Under the pieces are notes generated by a model. That model worked only from the letters and a program-made list of their open reading frames with translations. It ran no database searches and was not told where the DNA came from. Source: an uncultured Saprospiraceae bacterium (GTDB lineage Bacteria; Bacteroidota; Bacteroidia; Chitinophagales; Saprospiraceae). From it: a stretch of 31,484 bases of DNA. Location of the stretch: contig CALCMV010000430.1 in the NCBI GenBank assembly GCA_937967535.1, forward strand, positions 1 to 31,484, read 5' to 3'. The stretch's first letter is position 1. Each line of letters opens with the position of its first letter. This document shows positions 17,027-25,398 of this stretch, in pieces. A program made the position numbers and the translations under genes.

Positions 17027-17979
17027 AAAAAATGCTTTCATTTTTTAGAAAAATATTCATCTTTTTAATTCCCGTACTGCTGTATATGGTGGCAATTGCG
17101 CTTATTGACCCATATAATATGTTTAGTACGCAGTTGCTTGATGATGAACAGAAGAAAAATACGGCATTTCGACTCAATTATACCTTATGGAAATATGTGG
17201 AATACGACAAAGAACCAAAGTCAAATATCCTCTTGGGTGATTCGCGGATGGCTCTTCTGCATAATGAGACTGTGGAATTACTAACCGGGGCGCAAGTGTA
17301 CAATTTCTCATTTGGAGGAGGAACGCTCCCGGAAATTATCGAGACATTTTGGTATGCTGATAAAAAAACGAAATTGGAGCGTGTATTCATAGGGATTAAT
17401 TTTGAATTGTATAATGGAAGAGAAAAGAAAAATCGCTGTACTGAAGCAAAAAATGTACTGAATAATAAGGGCTTGTATTTCATTAATCAGTCTGTTACGA
17501 ATAGTAGTGCATTGATATTGAAAAATTTATTAACCAATAAAAATGAAGTAGTTGGTAAACCAAGAGATAGAGAAAAATTCTGGGCGCAACAGTTAGTAAC
17601 TGCTGATAAATCCATGTACAAAGACTATCTTTATCCAACAGATTTTTATAACGAATTGAAAAAAATAGCAGCACATTGTAATACTAAAAACATTCAATTA
17701 GCTTTTGTTATTTTACCTACGCATACTGATTTACAAAATCAAATTATTGCCTCAGGGCGAGAGCAGGAATTTAACCGTTTTGTGCAAGATATGGAAACAC
17801 TCGGCAAAGTATATAACTTCCATAAAATAAGTACATTAACAGCAAATAAAGAAAATTATGGCGACCCTTTTCACTTCAAATCAGAGGTGGGCGAGCAAGT
17901 CATCAAATATATTTTTGACATAGAAACAGCTAATGATAATGTGCTGACAGTAACAGATTCAGCAACGTTGAATGAGTGA
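17005..17979 (+). CDS. Membrane-anchored SGNH-like protein, probable acylation partner
   Basis: A 324-residue protein with one N-terminal hydrophobic segment at about residues 13-31 (IFIFLIPVLLYMVAIALI) and a periplasmic SGNH-like domain. Block I is LLGDSRM with Ser80 as the likely nucleophile. GFNF-like block II is VYNFSFGGGTLPEI. The Asp/His pair is GDPFHF with Asp287 and His290 near the C-terminus. Only 73 bp separate it from the MBOAT gene. In alginate and similar systems such proteins receive the acyl group or transfer it to the polymer. The first nine codons come from repeat DNA, and ATG at 17032 (MLSFFRKIF) is an equally good start. Confidence 0.8.
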   Translation: MNYELSTKKMLSFFRKIFIFLIPVLLYMVAIALIDPYNMFSTQLLDDEQKKNTAFRLNYTLWKYVEYDKEPKSNILLGDSRMALLHNETVELLTGAQVYNFSFGGGTLPEIIETFWYADKKTKLERVFIGINFELYNGREKKNRCTEAKNVLNNKGLYFINQSVTNSSALILKNLLTNKNEVVGKPRDREKFWAQQLVTADKSMYKDYLYPTDFYNELKKIAAHCNTKNIQLAFVILPTHTDLQNQIIASGREQEFNRFVQDMETLGKVYNFHKISTLTANKENYGDPFHFKSEVGEQVIKYIFDIETANDNVLTVTDSATLNE

Positions 17980-17987
17980 ATTAGCCA

Positions 17988-18027
17988 TTAACTCGTCAAC
18001 ACGTCACCCCATCAACTCATCAACACG
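17988..18027 (+). repeat. TCAACACG octad array before the oxidoreductase
   Basis: Five octads: TTAACTCG, TCAACACG, TCACCCCA, TCAACTCA and TCAACACG. They end 4 bp before the ATG at 18032. They resemble the AACAACTC array at 5517. The frame is open through the array back to an ATG at 17972, which overlaps the previous stop. Confidence 0.75.
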
Positions 18028-18031
18028 TTTT

Positions 18032-20149
18032 ATGAAACAAATTATTCAAGACCTGAAATCAGGCGGAACCATACTCGAAGAAGTTCCCGTACCACAGGTA
18101 CGGGCAGGACATATCCTTGTGCGTACACATTGTTCATTGGTGTCGTTGGGGACGGAACGAATGTTGGTTAATTTTGGTAAAGCCAACTATCTTAACAAAG
18201 CGCGTCAACAACCCGAAAAAGTAAAGCAGGTACTCCAAAAAGTAAAATCTGATGGCTTACGTCCCACCGTTGAAACGGTGATGCGTAAGCTCGACGACCC
18301 GCTACCATTGGGCTATTGTAATGCAGGTGAAGTCATCGCAGTGGGCAAAGGCGTGGCAGAATTCAAAGTGGGCGACCGCGTGATTTCCAACGGACATCAT
18401 GCCGAAGTGGTCTGTGTACCTAAGAATCTTGCTGCAAAAATACCCGATGGTGTGAGTTATGAAGAAGCGAGTTTTACGGTCATCGGGGCGATTGCGCTTC
18501 AAGGCGTACGCTTGGTAAACCCAACCTTCGGAGAGACGATTGTCGTGACGGGCTTGGGCTTGATTGGCTTGATAGCCGCCCAACTCCTGATGGCAAATGG
18601 CTGCGAAGTCATTGGTTTGGATTTTGATGCCTCAAAAGTAGACTTGGCAAGGCAGTGGGGTGTTCAGGCTATCAAAGTTTCGGAGAGTACAGACCCCGTA
18701 GCTACGGTGATGGACTTCACAGGAGGCGTGGGGGCAGATGCTGTGCTGATTACAGCTTCTACAAAGAGTAATGACGTGATTTCGCAAGCTGCACAAATGA
18801 GCCGTAAGCGAGGGAAAATTGTATTGGTTGGGGTGATCGGCTTAGATATTCAACGGTCAGATTTTTATGAAAAGGAATTGTCATTTCAGGTATCTTGCTC
18901 ATATGGTCCGGGACGTTATGATGAGGACTACGAGACGAAGGGCAATGACTATCCGTTGCCATATGTGCGTTGGACAGAGAAGCGCAATTTTGAAGCGATT
19001 TTGAATGCAGTTTCAAAAAAACGCCTCAATATGCGCGACCTCATTAGCGAAGAAATTCCTTTGGAAGATTATGGGAAGGTTTATAACAATATTGATACGG
19101 CAAAAGGCATTGCTTATGTTCTGAAATATCCGGCTAAAGCGACCTTAGAACAAACAAATGTCGTCGTAACAGAGAAGAATTTTCAAGGTAAAAAAGGCGT
19201 ATTGGGTATCATCGGCGCAGGTAATTTCACGAAAGCTGTGATTTTACCTATTCTAAAAAAACTCAATGCCGAGACCAAGTATATCGCAAGTGCGCGGGGA
19301 CTTTCGGGGACAACGACCGCCAAAAAATACGGCATTGCCAATTCGACCACTAATTATAAAGACATTCTTGCAGATAGCGATGTAGGTGCGGTGCTGATTA
19401 CGACACGACACAATCAACACGCTTCGCAAGTCGTAGAGGCACTCGAAGCGGGTAAGCATGTTTTTGTAGAAAAACCTTTAGCGATTACACGTTCTGAATT
19501 GTCGCAAGTAATGACGGCATATAAGACAAATGATGGGATGTTGACCGTCGGATTTAATCGTCGTTTTTCGCCATTTATCCAAGATGCTAAAAAACAACTC
19601 GGTGAAGGAAGTACTCCGATTAATGTAATTGCAACGATGAATGCGGGGGCTATTCCGCCCGAACATTGGGTGCAAGATATGGAAACAGGCGGTGGCAGAA
19701 TCATCGGCGAAGCCTGCCATTTGATTGATTTGATAACCTTTTTGACGGGTAGCCTCGTAGAAAGTGTGGTGTGTAATGCCTTCGGAACGGATTTTGAAGA
19801 AAACACAGATAATGCATCAATTTTGTTGCGTTATCATAATGGTTCACAAGGTGTTATTAATTACTTTTCTAACGGAAGTAAAGCCTACTCAAAGGAGCGT
19901 GTAGAAATATATTCGCAAAATCGAACGATGGTTATTGACAATTTCCGTCAATCGAAATACTACGGCTTCAAGAGCAGTGGAATGAAAAAATCACAGGATA
20001 AAGGACATCACGAGCAATTCAAACGCTTCCTTGAAAGTGTGAAAACAGGTGGTGCTTCCACAATTTCTTTTGAGGAAATTATAAATACAACCGAAGCGAG
20101 TATCGCTGCCGTAGAATCACTGAAAACGGGTACTTGGGTTAAGGTTTGA
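18032..20149 (+). CDS. Two-domain oxidoreductase: Zn-type alcohol dehydrogenase plus Gfo/Idh/MocA
   Basis: A 705-residue fusion. The first half is a medium-chain dehydrogenase: LVRTHCSLVSLGTERMLV, YCNAGEVIAVGKGVAEFKVG and the Rossmann motif VVTGLGLIGLIAAQLL. The second half is a Gfo/Idh/MocA oxidoreductase: GVLGIIGAGNFTKAVILPIL, then VFVEKPLAIT and TVGFNRRFSPF with the usual EKP lysine, and GGRIIGEACHLIDLITFL. Such bi-domain proteins occur in polysaccharide loci and probably oxidise or reduce a nucleotide sugar; the substrate is unknown. A longer frame starts at 17972 but its first 20 residues come from an octad array, so ATG at 18032 (MKQIIQDLKSGG) is preferred. Confidence 0.9.
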   Translation: MKQIIQDLKSGGTILEEVPVPQVRAGHILVRTHCSLVSLGTERMLVNFGKANYLNKARQQPEKVKQVLQKVKSDGLRPTVETVMRKLDDPLPLGYCNAGEVIAVGKGVAEFKVGDRVISNGHHAEVVCVPKNLAAKIPDGVSYEEASFTVIGAIALQGVRLVNPTFGETIVVTGLGLIGLIAAQLLMANGCEVIGLDFDASKVDLARQWGVQAIKVSESTDPVATVMDFTGGVGADAVLITASTKSNDVISQAAQMSRKRGKIVLVGVIGLDIQRSDFYEKELSFQVSCSYGPGRYDEDYETKGNDYPLPYVRWTEKRNFEAILNAVSKKRLNMRDLISEEIPLEDYGKVYNNIDTAKGIAYVLKYPAKATLEQTNVVVTEKNFQGKKGVLGIIGAGNFTKAVILPILKKLNAETKYIASARGLSGTTTAKKYGIANSTTNYKDILADSDVGAVLITTRHNQHASQVVEALEAGKHVFVEKPLAITRSELSQVMTAYKTNDGMLTVGFNRRFSPFIQDAKKQLGEGSTPINVIATMNAGAIPPEHWVQDMETGGGRIIGEACHLIDLITFLTGSLVESVVCNAFGTDFEENTDNASILLRYHNGSQGVINYFSNGSKAYSKERVEIYSQNRTMVIDNFRQSKYYGFKSSGMKKSQDKGHHEQFKRFLESVKTGGASTISFEEIINTTEASIAAVESLKTGTWVKV

Positions 20150-20735
20150 CGATTTTTGATTCAGTGATTTTTGATTAAATTTTGCTTTGCAAAACTTCTT
20201 AATCAACATAGTTTTTTACTGCTTATAAATAATAAATATTTTTATATTTAATGTCTTCGCCAAATAATAAATTATGAATTTTGAATGATAAATTAATTTA
20301 AATTTTACTTTGTTTTTTTGCTGATAATTATTTACTGTAATTTCGCTGATTTTGAAGTGAGAAAATAAAATATGTTTTATTGATTATTAATGATTTAAAA
20401 AATCATATAAAACTAATTATTTTATTTTAAATATTTTATTAACTTGATTTTCTCCTTAATAATTAGACTATTATTTTTTTAAATGAATTAAATTATATAA
20501 TTATTTATAAATAACTAATTGTAAATTTATTATAAAATCAAATAAAAATTATAGTTTTATTTTTGAGAAAAAATAATTTCAAATGTTTTTTTTATTATTT
20601 CAAAATCAGCGAAATGTAAGTATTTATCAACAAATTAAATATTTTTATTATTCAAAATTTTTCATTCAAAATTCAAAATTGGCGAACACATTATACATTA
20701 CAATGGCGTTTTAATTACACTCAATTCAAGTTACA
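20150..20735 (+). other. 586-bp AT-rich spacer with nested inverted repeats
   Basis: No convincing gene lies here and the composition is far richer in A/T than the neighbours. Three pairs of inverted segments share a centre near 20475. The outer pair, 20151-20180 against 20755-20789, are AAAAATC-type arrays, the right one inside the next gene's start. The middle pair, 20276-20288 against 20662-20674, is 13 bp perfect. The inner pair, 20340-20356 against 20599-20615, is 17 bp perfect (ATTTCGCTGATTTTGAA), with weaker matching continuing outward for about 40 bp. The core 20357-20598 is almost pure A/T. It probably contains the promoter for the beta-helix gene, but I cannot place one. Confidence 0.75.
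20171..20206 (+). terminator. Stem-loop after the oxidoreductase, possible terminator
   Basis: Outer stem TTGATTAA/TTAATCAA (20171-20178 and 20199-20206) and inner stem TTTTGC/GCAAAA (20180-20185 and 20189-20194) around TTT. A run of six T follows after five bases. It lies 22 bp after the stop codon and before the longest spacer, where an operon break is expected. The stem is A/T-rich, so strength is doubtful. Confidence 0.45.
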
Positions 20736-22349
20736 ATGCAAAAATCGAACATCAAACATCAAAAATCATTCAATCAAACATCAAAAATCGGATGGTTTTT
20801 CGTCTTAATTGTAATGTTTTTATTTGCTTGTAAAACGACTTCACAGGTGAAGAAAACGGAAAATATAGGTTTCAGTGTCCCGAAGACGGTGACATTGGAA
20901 AAAACAACTCGATTTATAGATAGCAAGTATCAGCGTGATTTGCCAATATTGGATGTTTCGGCAAATCGACAACCGCATACGCGCAAGGATGTGTTGGTCG
21001 TCATGCCTAATTTACCTTATAAGTCATGGCGTGATTTGTTGTCTAAAAATAGAAATATTCGACATTTTCTAATCACTCCGGGCGACTATAGGAAGTGGGG
21101 AAATTTGAGACCGAATTATTCCGGTACGGCAGCACAACCCTACATTTTTCGATATTATGACCCGAAAGCTACCCAACCTTATGACGCACCACATCCTGTA
21201 AAAAGAAAGGTACAGAAAAAAGAGGCAGTATTGGAGCGATTTCATTTCTCTGAAATAAGCCATTGGGTATTACATGGCTTGACATTCAGAGGGCAAGCGA
21301 CAGAAAAAGAAGGGAAAAGAGGTGGTTTGTACAATGCTTTTTTTCAAGAATCAAATCATAATACACTGGATTTTTGTTCGATAGAGCAAGTAATTGTAGG
21401 GAATGGTGTAAGAATATTTAATAGTAGTCACAATACAATCCAACGTTGTGTGATTCGTGATAAAATCGAGGGATTTACAGGTGATAATATCGGTGTAACC
21501 GTATATGCTTCAAAGGGAAGAAAGTCTCGGAATAATCGTATTGTTGATAATGAAATTTATGATGTAACGGATGGTGTACAATTGGTATATCAAGTAGATG
21601 TTGGTAAAAATTCGCCTATAACGGGCGAAGTACCGGGAACGATTATTGACAATAATGATTTGTATATCACCCGTAAATTATATCGTCAAAAGAATGGTGA
21701 AGAACTCGCTTGTGCAGAGGACGGCATAGATATTAAGGTAGGCACAAATTCTACTCGACCGGAAGATAAAGTTCTTGTGACTAACAATCGTATATGGGGT
21801 TTTAGAACAACAGATAAAACTTGTAGCGGAGGGAGTCATGGGTCGGGCATTATGATTCATCGCAATGCAAAAAATATTTTGATTGAAAATAATATTATCT
21901 TTGATGTAGCAAGAGGGATTAGTATTGCACATGGGTATAAAAACGAACGGGTAAGTGATATCACAGTTCGCAATAATATTTTCTATGATATACAGGAGAC
22001 TGCGGATAATGCCGGTAATGCGGTTGTGTTGTATGCCGATGTATTGGTAGAGTCAAATACCATAAAAAATACAAAAAGTCATTTGCGCGTTCCTGCAACA
22101 CAACATGCAGTTTTTAAGAAAAATCTTGTTGTAGAAAGTCAGCAAAAACCACTGAAAGTAAAGCAGTTGAAATGTGAAATGGAAGGCAATCATTGGGTAG
22201 TAAAGAAAGTGACGAGTGAAGCCTCTAACATTGGTAAAGCCAATAGTGTTTCGACGGTATCACGCGAAAAGAGACTGAAAAATTATATTTTTTATACCAA
22301 ACGCTGGACAGTACCATCTCAAAAGGTAATCCCCGGAATTATTCAATAA
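20736..22349 (+). CDS. Parallel beta-helix lipoprotein, possible polysaccharide lyase or epimerase
   Basis: A 537-residue secreted protein. The signal peptide is GWFFVLIVMFLFAC with a lipobox (LFAC, Cys32), so it should be a lipoprotein. The body shows right-handed parallel beta-helix repeats: FSEISHWVLHGLTFRG, IFNSSHNTIQRCVIRD, NNRIVDNEIYDVTDGVQ and NILIENNIIFDVARG. These resemble chondroitinase B/alginate lyase-like (PL6) and AlgG-type epimerase helices, but I see no catalytic set that decides between them. In a locus with AlgI- and AlgJ-like genes a periplasmic role in trimming or epimerising the polymer is plausible. The first 18 residues, before the hydrophobic core, are encoded by an AAACATC/AAAAATC heptad array. 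Confidence 0.8.
   Translation: MQKSNIKHQKSFNQTSKIGWFFVLIVMFLFACKTTSQVKKTENIGFSVPKTVTLEKTTRFIDSKYQRDLPILDVSANRQPHTRKDVLVVMPNLPYKSWRDLLSKNRNIRHFLITPGDYRKWGNLRPNYSGTAAQPYIFRYYDPKATQPYDAPHPVKRKVQKKEAVLERFHFSEISHWVLHGLTFRGQATEKEGKRGGLYNAFFQESNHNTLDFCSIEQVIVGNGVRIFNSSHNTIQRCVIRDKIEGFTGDNIGVTVYASKGRKSRNNRIVDNEIYDVTDGVQLVYQVDVGKNSPITGEVPGTIIDNNDLYITRKLYRQKNGEELACAEDGIDIKVGTNSTRPEDKVLVTNNRIWGFRTTDKTCSGGSHGSGIMIHRNAKNILIENNIIFDVARGISIAHGYKNERVSDITVRNNIFYDIQETADNAGNAVVLYADVLVESNTIKNTKSHLRVPATQHAVFKKNLVVESQQKPLKVKQLKCEMEGNHWVVKKVTSEASNIGKANSVSTVSREKRLKNYIFYTKRWTVPSQKVIPGIIQ
20740..20789 (+). repeat. AAACATC/AAAAATC heptad array inside the lipoprotein start
   Basis: Units AAAAATC, GAACATC, AAACATC, AAAAATC, ATTCAATC, AAACATC and AAAAATC follow one another from 4 bp after the ATG. 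They encode the polar N-region of the signal peptide (QKSNIKHQKS...). The reverse complement of the array's right part recurs at 20151-20180, after the previous gene. Confidence 0.8.
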
Positions 22350-22356
22350 ATCAGAT

Positions 22357-22395
22357 ATAACGAATCTACGAATTAACGAACTAAGAATCACGGAA
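22357..22395 (+). repeat. ACGAA octad array before the polymerase gene
   Basis: Units ATAACGAA, TCTACGAA, TTAACGAA, CTAAGAA and TCACGGAA fill the spacer and end 2 bp before the ATG at 22398. The family is the same as that in the right half of the 8503-8578 spacer, 13.8 kb upstream. Confidence 0.7.
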
Positions 22396-22397
22396 AT

Positions 22398-23735
22398 ATG
22401 TTAAAACGGTCATTATTACTGGATTTGAGTTTTGCGGGAATTTGCCTCATTGTACTTGCTAATCTTAATGGTATAGCATATTTGCTATTTGGTGTGACTG
22501 CTTTATTTTCGTCATTCATTTTGGTGTTTTGTCTTATTCTTTGCTATTATTTATTTAGTTACGGAAAGATTAATTTTCCACTTTGGGCATTTTATGTCAT
22601 GTTGGTGTTGCTATTTAGCTTAGGAACAATCTCGTGGTTGTTTTACAGCCATACACACCATGAGGAAGCGGCAGGTTATTATACAATGTTTAGGAAGACT
22701 GCTCCGGCATTTGTTTTAAGTTTTGCGGTGTATAAATACATCATCTATGCATCTGATAGGGGTCTTTTGCTAAATGTTTTGGCTTTCGTGACATTTACAC
22801 TACTTATCATTACTTTTATGGTGCCAATCGGGTCTGCTACCAGCATTTTCTCCGGTAGCCTTCAGGCATTGATGTACGGTGGTGGGCGTTCTGCAGGGCT
22901 TTTTGCCAGCCCTAATCTTGCAGGGGTACATGCCAATTTTTCTTTGGCTTTTGTTTTATTTTTTATTGTTCAGAGTAGGCGATTGTCATTACTTTTTCTC
23001 CTGTTTGTTCCTATAGTAGCTTATGGGGCGTTTTTGACATTTTCTAAAGCTACACTTATTGTTTCGATGTTGATGATTCTATTGTTTTTTGGATACAATT
23101 CGGCTATCATCCTGAAGATGCCGCGAGCCAGACGTCGAAGATTTGCTACCGCAGTAGTGGTCATATTTTTTGGAGTAATTGCGGCTTTGCCTCAAATTCG
23201 AGAAGTTACTTCGAATCTTCAGCTACAACAATTGCAGCGTCTACAACAAATCGGAGATATTTTGCAAGGAAAAGTAAATAATACCACCACTACAGACCGC
23301 GCTAAATTGTGGGAAGAGGCTGCAGCGATGGTTGCCGATCAACCTATCCAAGGTTGGGGCTTGAGCGGATTCCACAACCTGCCCGAAGGGTATTTGGGGT
23401 GCCACAACACTTATCTTATGGTATGGGGCGAAGCAGGCATATTGGCGTTTATTGCGATGTTGGTTTTTATTATCTCATCATATTATCGCTGTTTTTTTTG
23501 GATAAAAGACCCTGCCTATCGTTTTCTATCAATTTCCCTGCTCTTTGTGATTACCATTCAGATGTATGGGTCAGGACACAATGGCTTTAGCAATAGTGAA
23601 ACAATGATAATGACTGCCATAGTATTTGGTCTCATACAGACCCAACGTGGCAGAATAGGACATCTGCGTTATGGAAAATATACCGGACAGGATTATCAAG
23701 ATAAATTAGCAAAACAGAACGGGCATCTCCACTAA
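22398..23735 (+). CDS. O-antigen ligase/polymerase family protein (Wzy/WaaL-like)
   Basis: A 445-residue polytopic membrane protein with about 10-11 hydrophobic segments and one large periplasmic loop at about residues 270-335. The loop contains the Wzy_C-type sequence DRAKLWEEAAAMVADQPIQG, followed by WGLSGFHNLPEGYLGCHNTY, where Arg and His match the conserved residues of O-antigen ligase-like proteins. Before this, GLFASPNLAGVHANFSLAF is another family hallmark. It would polymerise repeat units or ligate the glycan to an acceptor at the periplasmic face. Next to two flippases in the same locus, polymerase is the more natural reading. It is followed after 3 bp by the epimerase gene. Confidence 0.88.
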   Translation: MLKRSLLLDLSFAGICLIVLANLNGIAYLLFGVTALFSSFILVFCLILCYYLFSYGKINFPLWAFYVMLVLLFSLGTISWLFYSHTHHEEAAGYYTMFRKTAPAFVLSFAVYKYIIYASDRGLLLNVLAFVTFTLLIITFMVPIGSATSIFSGSLQALMYGGGRSAGLFASPNLAGVHANFSLAFVLFFIVQSRRLSLLFLLFVPIVAYGAFLTFSKATLIVSMLMILLFFGYNSAIILKMPRARRRRFATAVVVIFFGVIAALPQIREVTSNLQLQQLQRLQQIGDILQGKVNNTTTTDRAKLWEEAAAMVADQPIQGWGLSGFHNLPEGYLGCHNTYLMVWGEAGILAFIAMLVFIISSYYRCFFWIKDPAYRFLSISLLFVITIQMYGSGHNGFSNSETMIMTAIVFGLIQTQRGRIGHLRYGKYTGQDYQDKLAKQNGHLH

Positions 23736-23738
23736 ACC

Positions 23739-24746
23739 ATGAACAAAAACATACTTATTACGGGAGGTGCCGGATTTATAGGCAGTCATTTAGCGCAGCG
23801 TTTACTGGCTGAAAACTGGTATGTTACTATTGTAGACAGTCTCGACCCGTTTTATGACTTACGTATCAAGCACCGCAACCTTGAAATGTGCCGTGCTTAT
23901 GGCAACCAATTTACTTTTCTTCAATTAGATGTCACCAATCACGAATCACTAACGAGTTCATTGACGGCTGATTATGGAGTGATTGTGCATTTGGCAGCCA
24001 AAACAGGGGTGCGCCCCTCAGTGACCAACCCGCGTGAATATTCATTTGTCAATACACAAGGCACACAAAATATGCTCGAAATAGCGCGAGAGCGCAATAT
24101 TCGGAAATTTATTTTTTCCTCCTCAAGCAGTGTTTACGGACTAAATACCAATTTGCCTTGGAGCGAAGACGACCAAGACCTTCGTCCGGTCAGCCCTTAT
24201 GCCTGCTCCAAACTCGCCTCTGAGTTACTTGGTCATTCTTATAGTCAATTATACGGCACACAGTTTCTTGCCTTGCGCTTTTTTACCGTCTACGGTCCGC
24301 GCCAACGTCCTGATTTGGCGATTCACAAATTTGCCTTAAAAATGCTCAAAGGTGAGGCATTGCCTGTATTTGGGAGTATGGATTCGGGCAGAGATTACAC
24401 CTACATTGACGATGTGCTGGAGGGTATTTGCCAAGCCATCGACTATGACGATACTCTGTACGAAGTCATCAATATCGGTAACAACAAAACCATCAGCATG
24501 GCTGAAATGATACAAACCCTTGAAGATGCCTTTGGTGTAAAAGCCATCATCAATCACTTGCCTGTTGCCGCCGGCGACCTCCCGCTGACTTGTGCAAACA
24601 TCGGCAAAGCCCATCAACTGTTCAATTACGAGCCACAAACTTCCTTCAGCAAAGGTATTCGCCTATTCAAAGAATGGTTAACAGAGGAAAATACCTCTCG
24701 ACTGAGCCGAGACCAAATTCCAAATTCCAAAACCCGTAACCCCTAA
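23739..24746 (+). CDS. NAD-dependent epimerase (extended SDR, UDP-glucuronate 4-epimerase-like)
   Basis: A 335-residue extended short-chain dehydrogenase. The NAD motif is GGAGFIGSH at residues 9-17. The catalytic set is FSSSSSVYG near 128 and the YxxxK pair Tyr154/Lys158 (PYACSK). The substrate segment FFTVYGPRQRPDLAIHKFAL is typical of UDP-glucuronate 4-epimerases, and GRDYTYIDDVLEGI is the closing hallmark. It would supply an epimerised nucleotide sugar such as UDP-galacturonate, which would fit amidation of a uronic acid by the AsnB proteins. The C-terminal tail (DQIPNSKTRNP) is encoded by CAAATTC-type heptads and so was probably added by repeat DNA. Confidence 0.9.
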   Translation: MNKNILITGGAGFIGSHLAQRLLAENWYVTIVDSLDPFYDLRIKHRNLEMCRAYGNQFTFLQLDVTNHESLTSSLTADYGVIVHLAAKTGVRPSVTNPREYSFVNTQGTQNMLEIARERNIRKFIFSSSSSVYGLNTNLPWSEDDQDLRPVSPYACSKLASELLGHSYSQLYGTQFLALRFFTVYGPRQRPDLAIHKFALKMLKGEALPVFGSMDSGRDYTYIDDVLEGICQAIDYDDTLYEVINIGNNKTISMAEMIQTLEDAFGVKAIINHLPVAAGDLPLTCANIGKAHQLFNYEPQTSFSKGIRLFKEWLTEENTSRLSRDQIPNSKTRNP

Positions 24747-24748
24747 CT
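24714..24748 (+). repeat. CAAATTC heptad array at the end of the epimerase gene
   Basis: Heptads CAAATTC, CAAATTC, CAAAACC, CGTAACC and CCTAACT encode the last residues and the stop codon of the epimerase. They are G-poor on the coding strand. Unlike most arrays here they lie at a 3' end, 144 bp before the next start. Confidence 0.65.
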
Positions 24749-24841
24749 CAAACACACTTTTGTCTAAAAAACATCCAGACTTGTCTTGAAATTATTTTAC
24801 AATCCCGATAATTTGCGTAAATTTATATGAACTTTTAATTC

Positions 24842-24880
24842 AGAGGTCAGACCCTCTGACAGCAAAGCGTTCTGACTTCT
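24842..24880 (+). repeat. Inverted copy of the 15434-15465 repeat
   Basis: This segment contains a perfect hairpin GTCAGA-CCC-TCTGAC and is the approximate reverse complement of 15434-15465: the shared core is AGAGGTCAGA, 3-4 variable bases, CTGACAGCAA, then GCG and TCTG. It lies 11 bp before the ATG at 24892. Both copies precede the start of a membrane protein gene. Confidence 0.65.
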
Positions 24881-24891
24881 AAGATTTATTC

Positions 24892-25398
24892 ATGCAAAGA
24901 CAACAGCAAAATCGTTCCAATCCTCTTCGGTCTGTTATGGGTATCGTCTTTCTCCTATTGGCGATTGCGGTGATATATTACGTTGTGACGGGGATACTAA
25001 AAATACTAAGTTTCCTCACTCCCGTTTTATTCATAGCCACCCTAATTATTGACCATCAGGTAGTGGTCAATTATGGCAAATGGATAGGCGGCTTACTGAA
25101 AAATAAGCTAGCTTATGGTATCGGTGCAATCATTTTGAGTGTACTTGGGGCACCTGTATTGGCACTGTATTTATTCGGAAAAGCCATGCTCAAACGCCAA
25201 GTCCGCAAAATGCAAAGCACCGTCAAAGAACAGCAACGCGGCAAAACTACCGAATACGAAGAAGTAGTAGAAGAGGAAGACATCGAATTTGACCTCAAAG
25301 ACGAGGAAGAAATCATTCCACTCGAAATTCCTAAAAGCAACCGCCGTATCAAACAGCAAGACCGTAATTCTTACGACGACCTTTTTGATGACCTCTGA
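24892..25398 (+). CDS. Hypothetical membrane protein with acidic C-terminal tail
   Basis: I do not recognise this 168-residue protein. It has two or three hydrophobic segments (about 14-33, 38-53 and 75-96) and then a basic stretch KAMLKRQVRKM. The cytosolic tail is strongly acidic and probably disordered, with a Glu/Asp run near 121-140 (EYEEVVEEEDIEFDLKDEEE) and a closing YDDLFDDL. Its last 11 bp overlap the next gene, a membrane glycosyltransferase, so the two are translationally coupled and may interact. A charged-tail membrane protein beside a GT2 could be an accessory or scaffold subunit, but this is inference only. Confidence 0.75.
   Translation: MQRQQQNRSNPLRSVMGIVFLLLAIAVIYYVVTGILKILSFLTPVLFIATLIIDHQVVVNYGKWIGGLLKNKLAYGIGAIILSVLGAPVLALYLFGKAMLKRQVRKMQSTVKEQQRGKTTEYEEVVEEEDIEFDLKDEEEIIPLEIPKSNRRIKQQDRNSYDDLFDDL

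Noticed and set aside
17972..18031. ATG overlapping the SGNH stop as start of the two-domain oxidoreductase
   Set aside because: The extra 20 residues come from an octad array; dehydrogenase homology begins at the ATG at 18032. It remains possible that both starts are used.
25289..25387. Upstream extension of the GT2 gene inside the preceding membrane protein gene
   Set aside because: It is an out-of-frame shadow of the acidic tail; ATG at 25388 gives a normal N-terminal helix.
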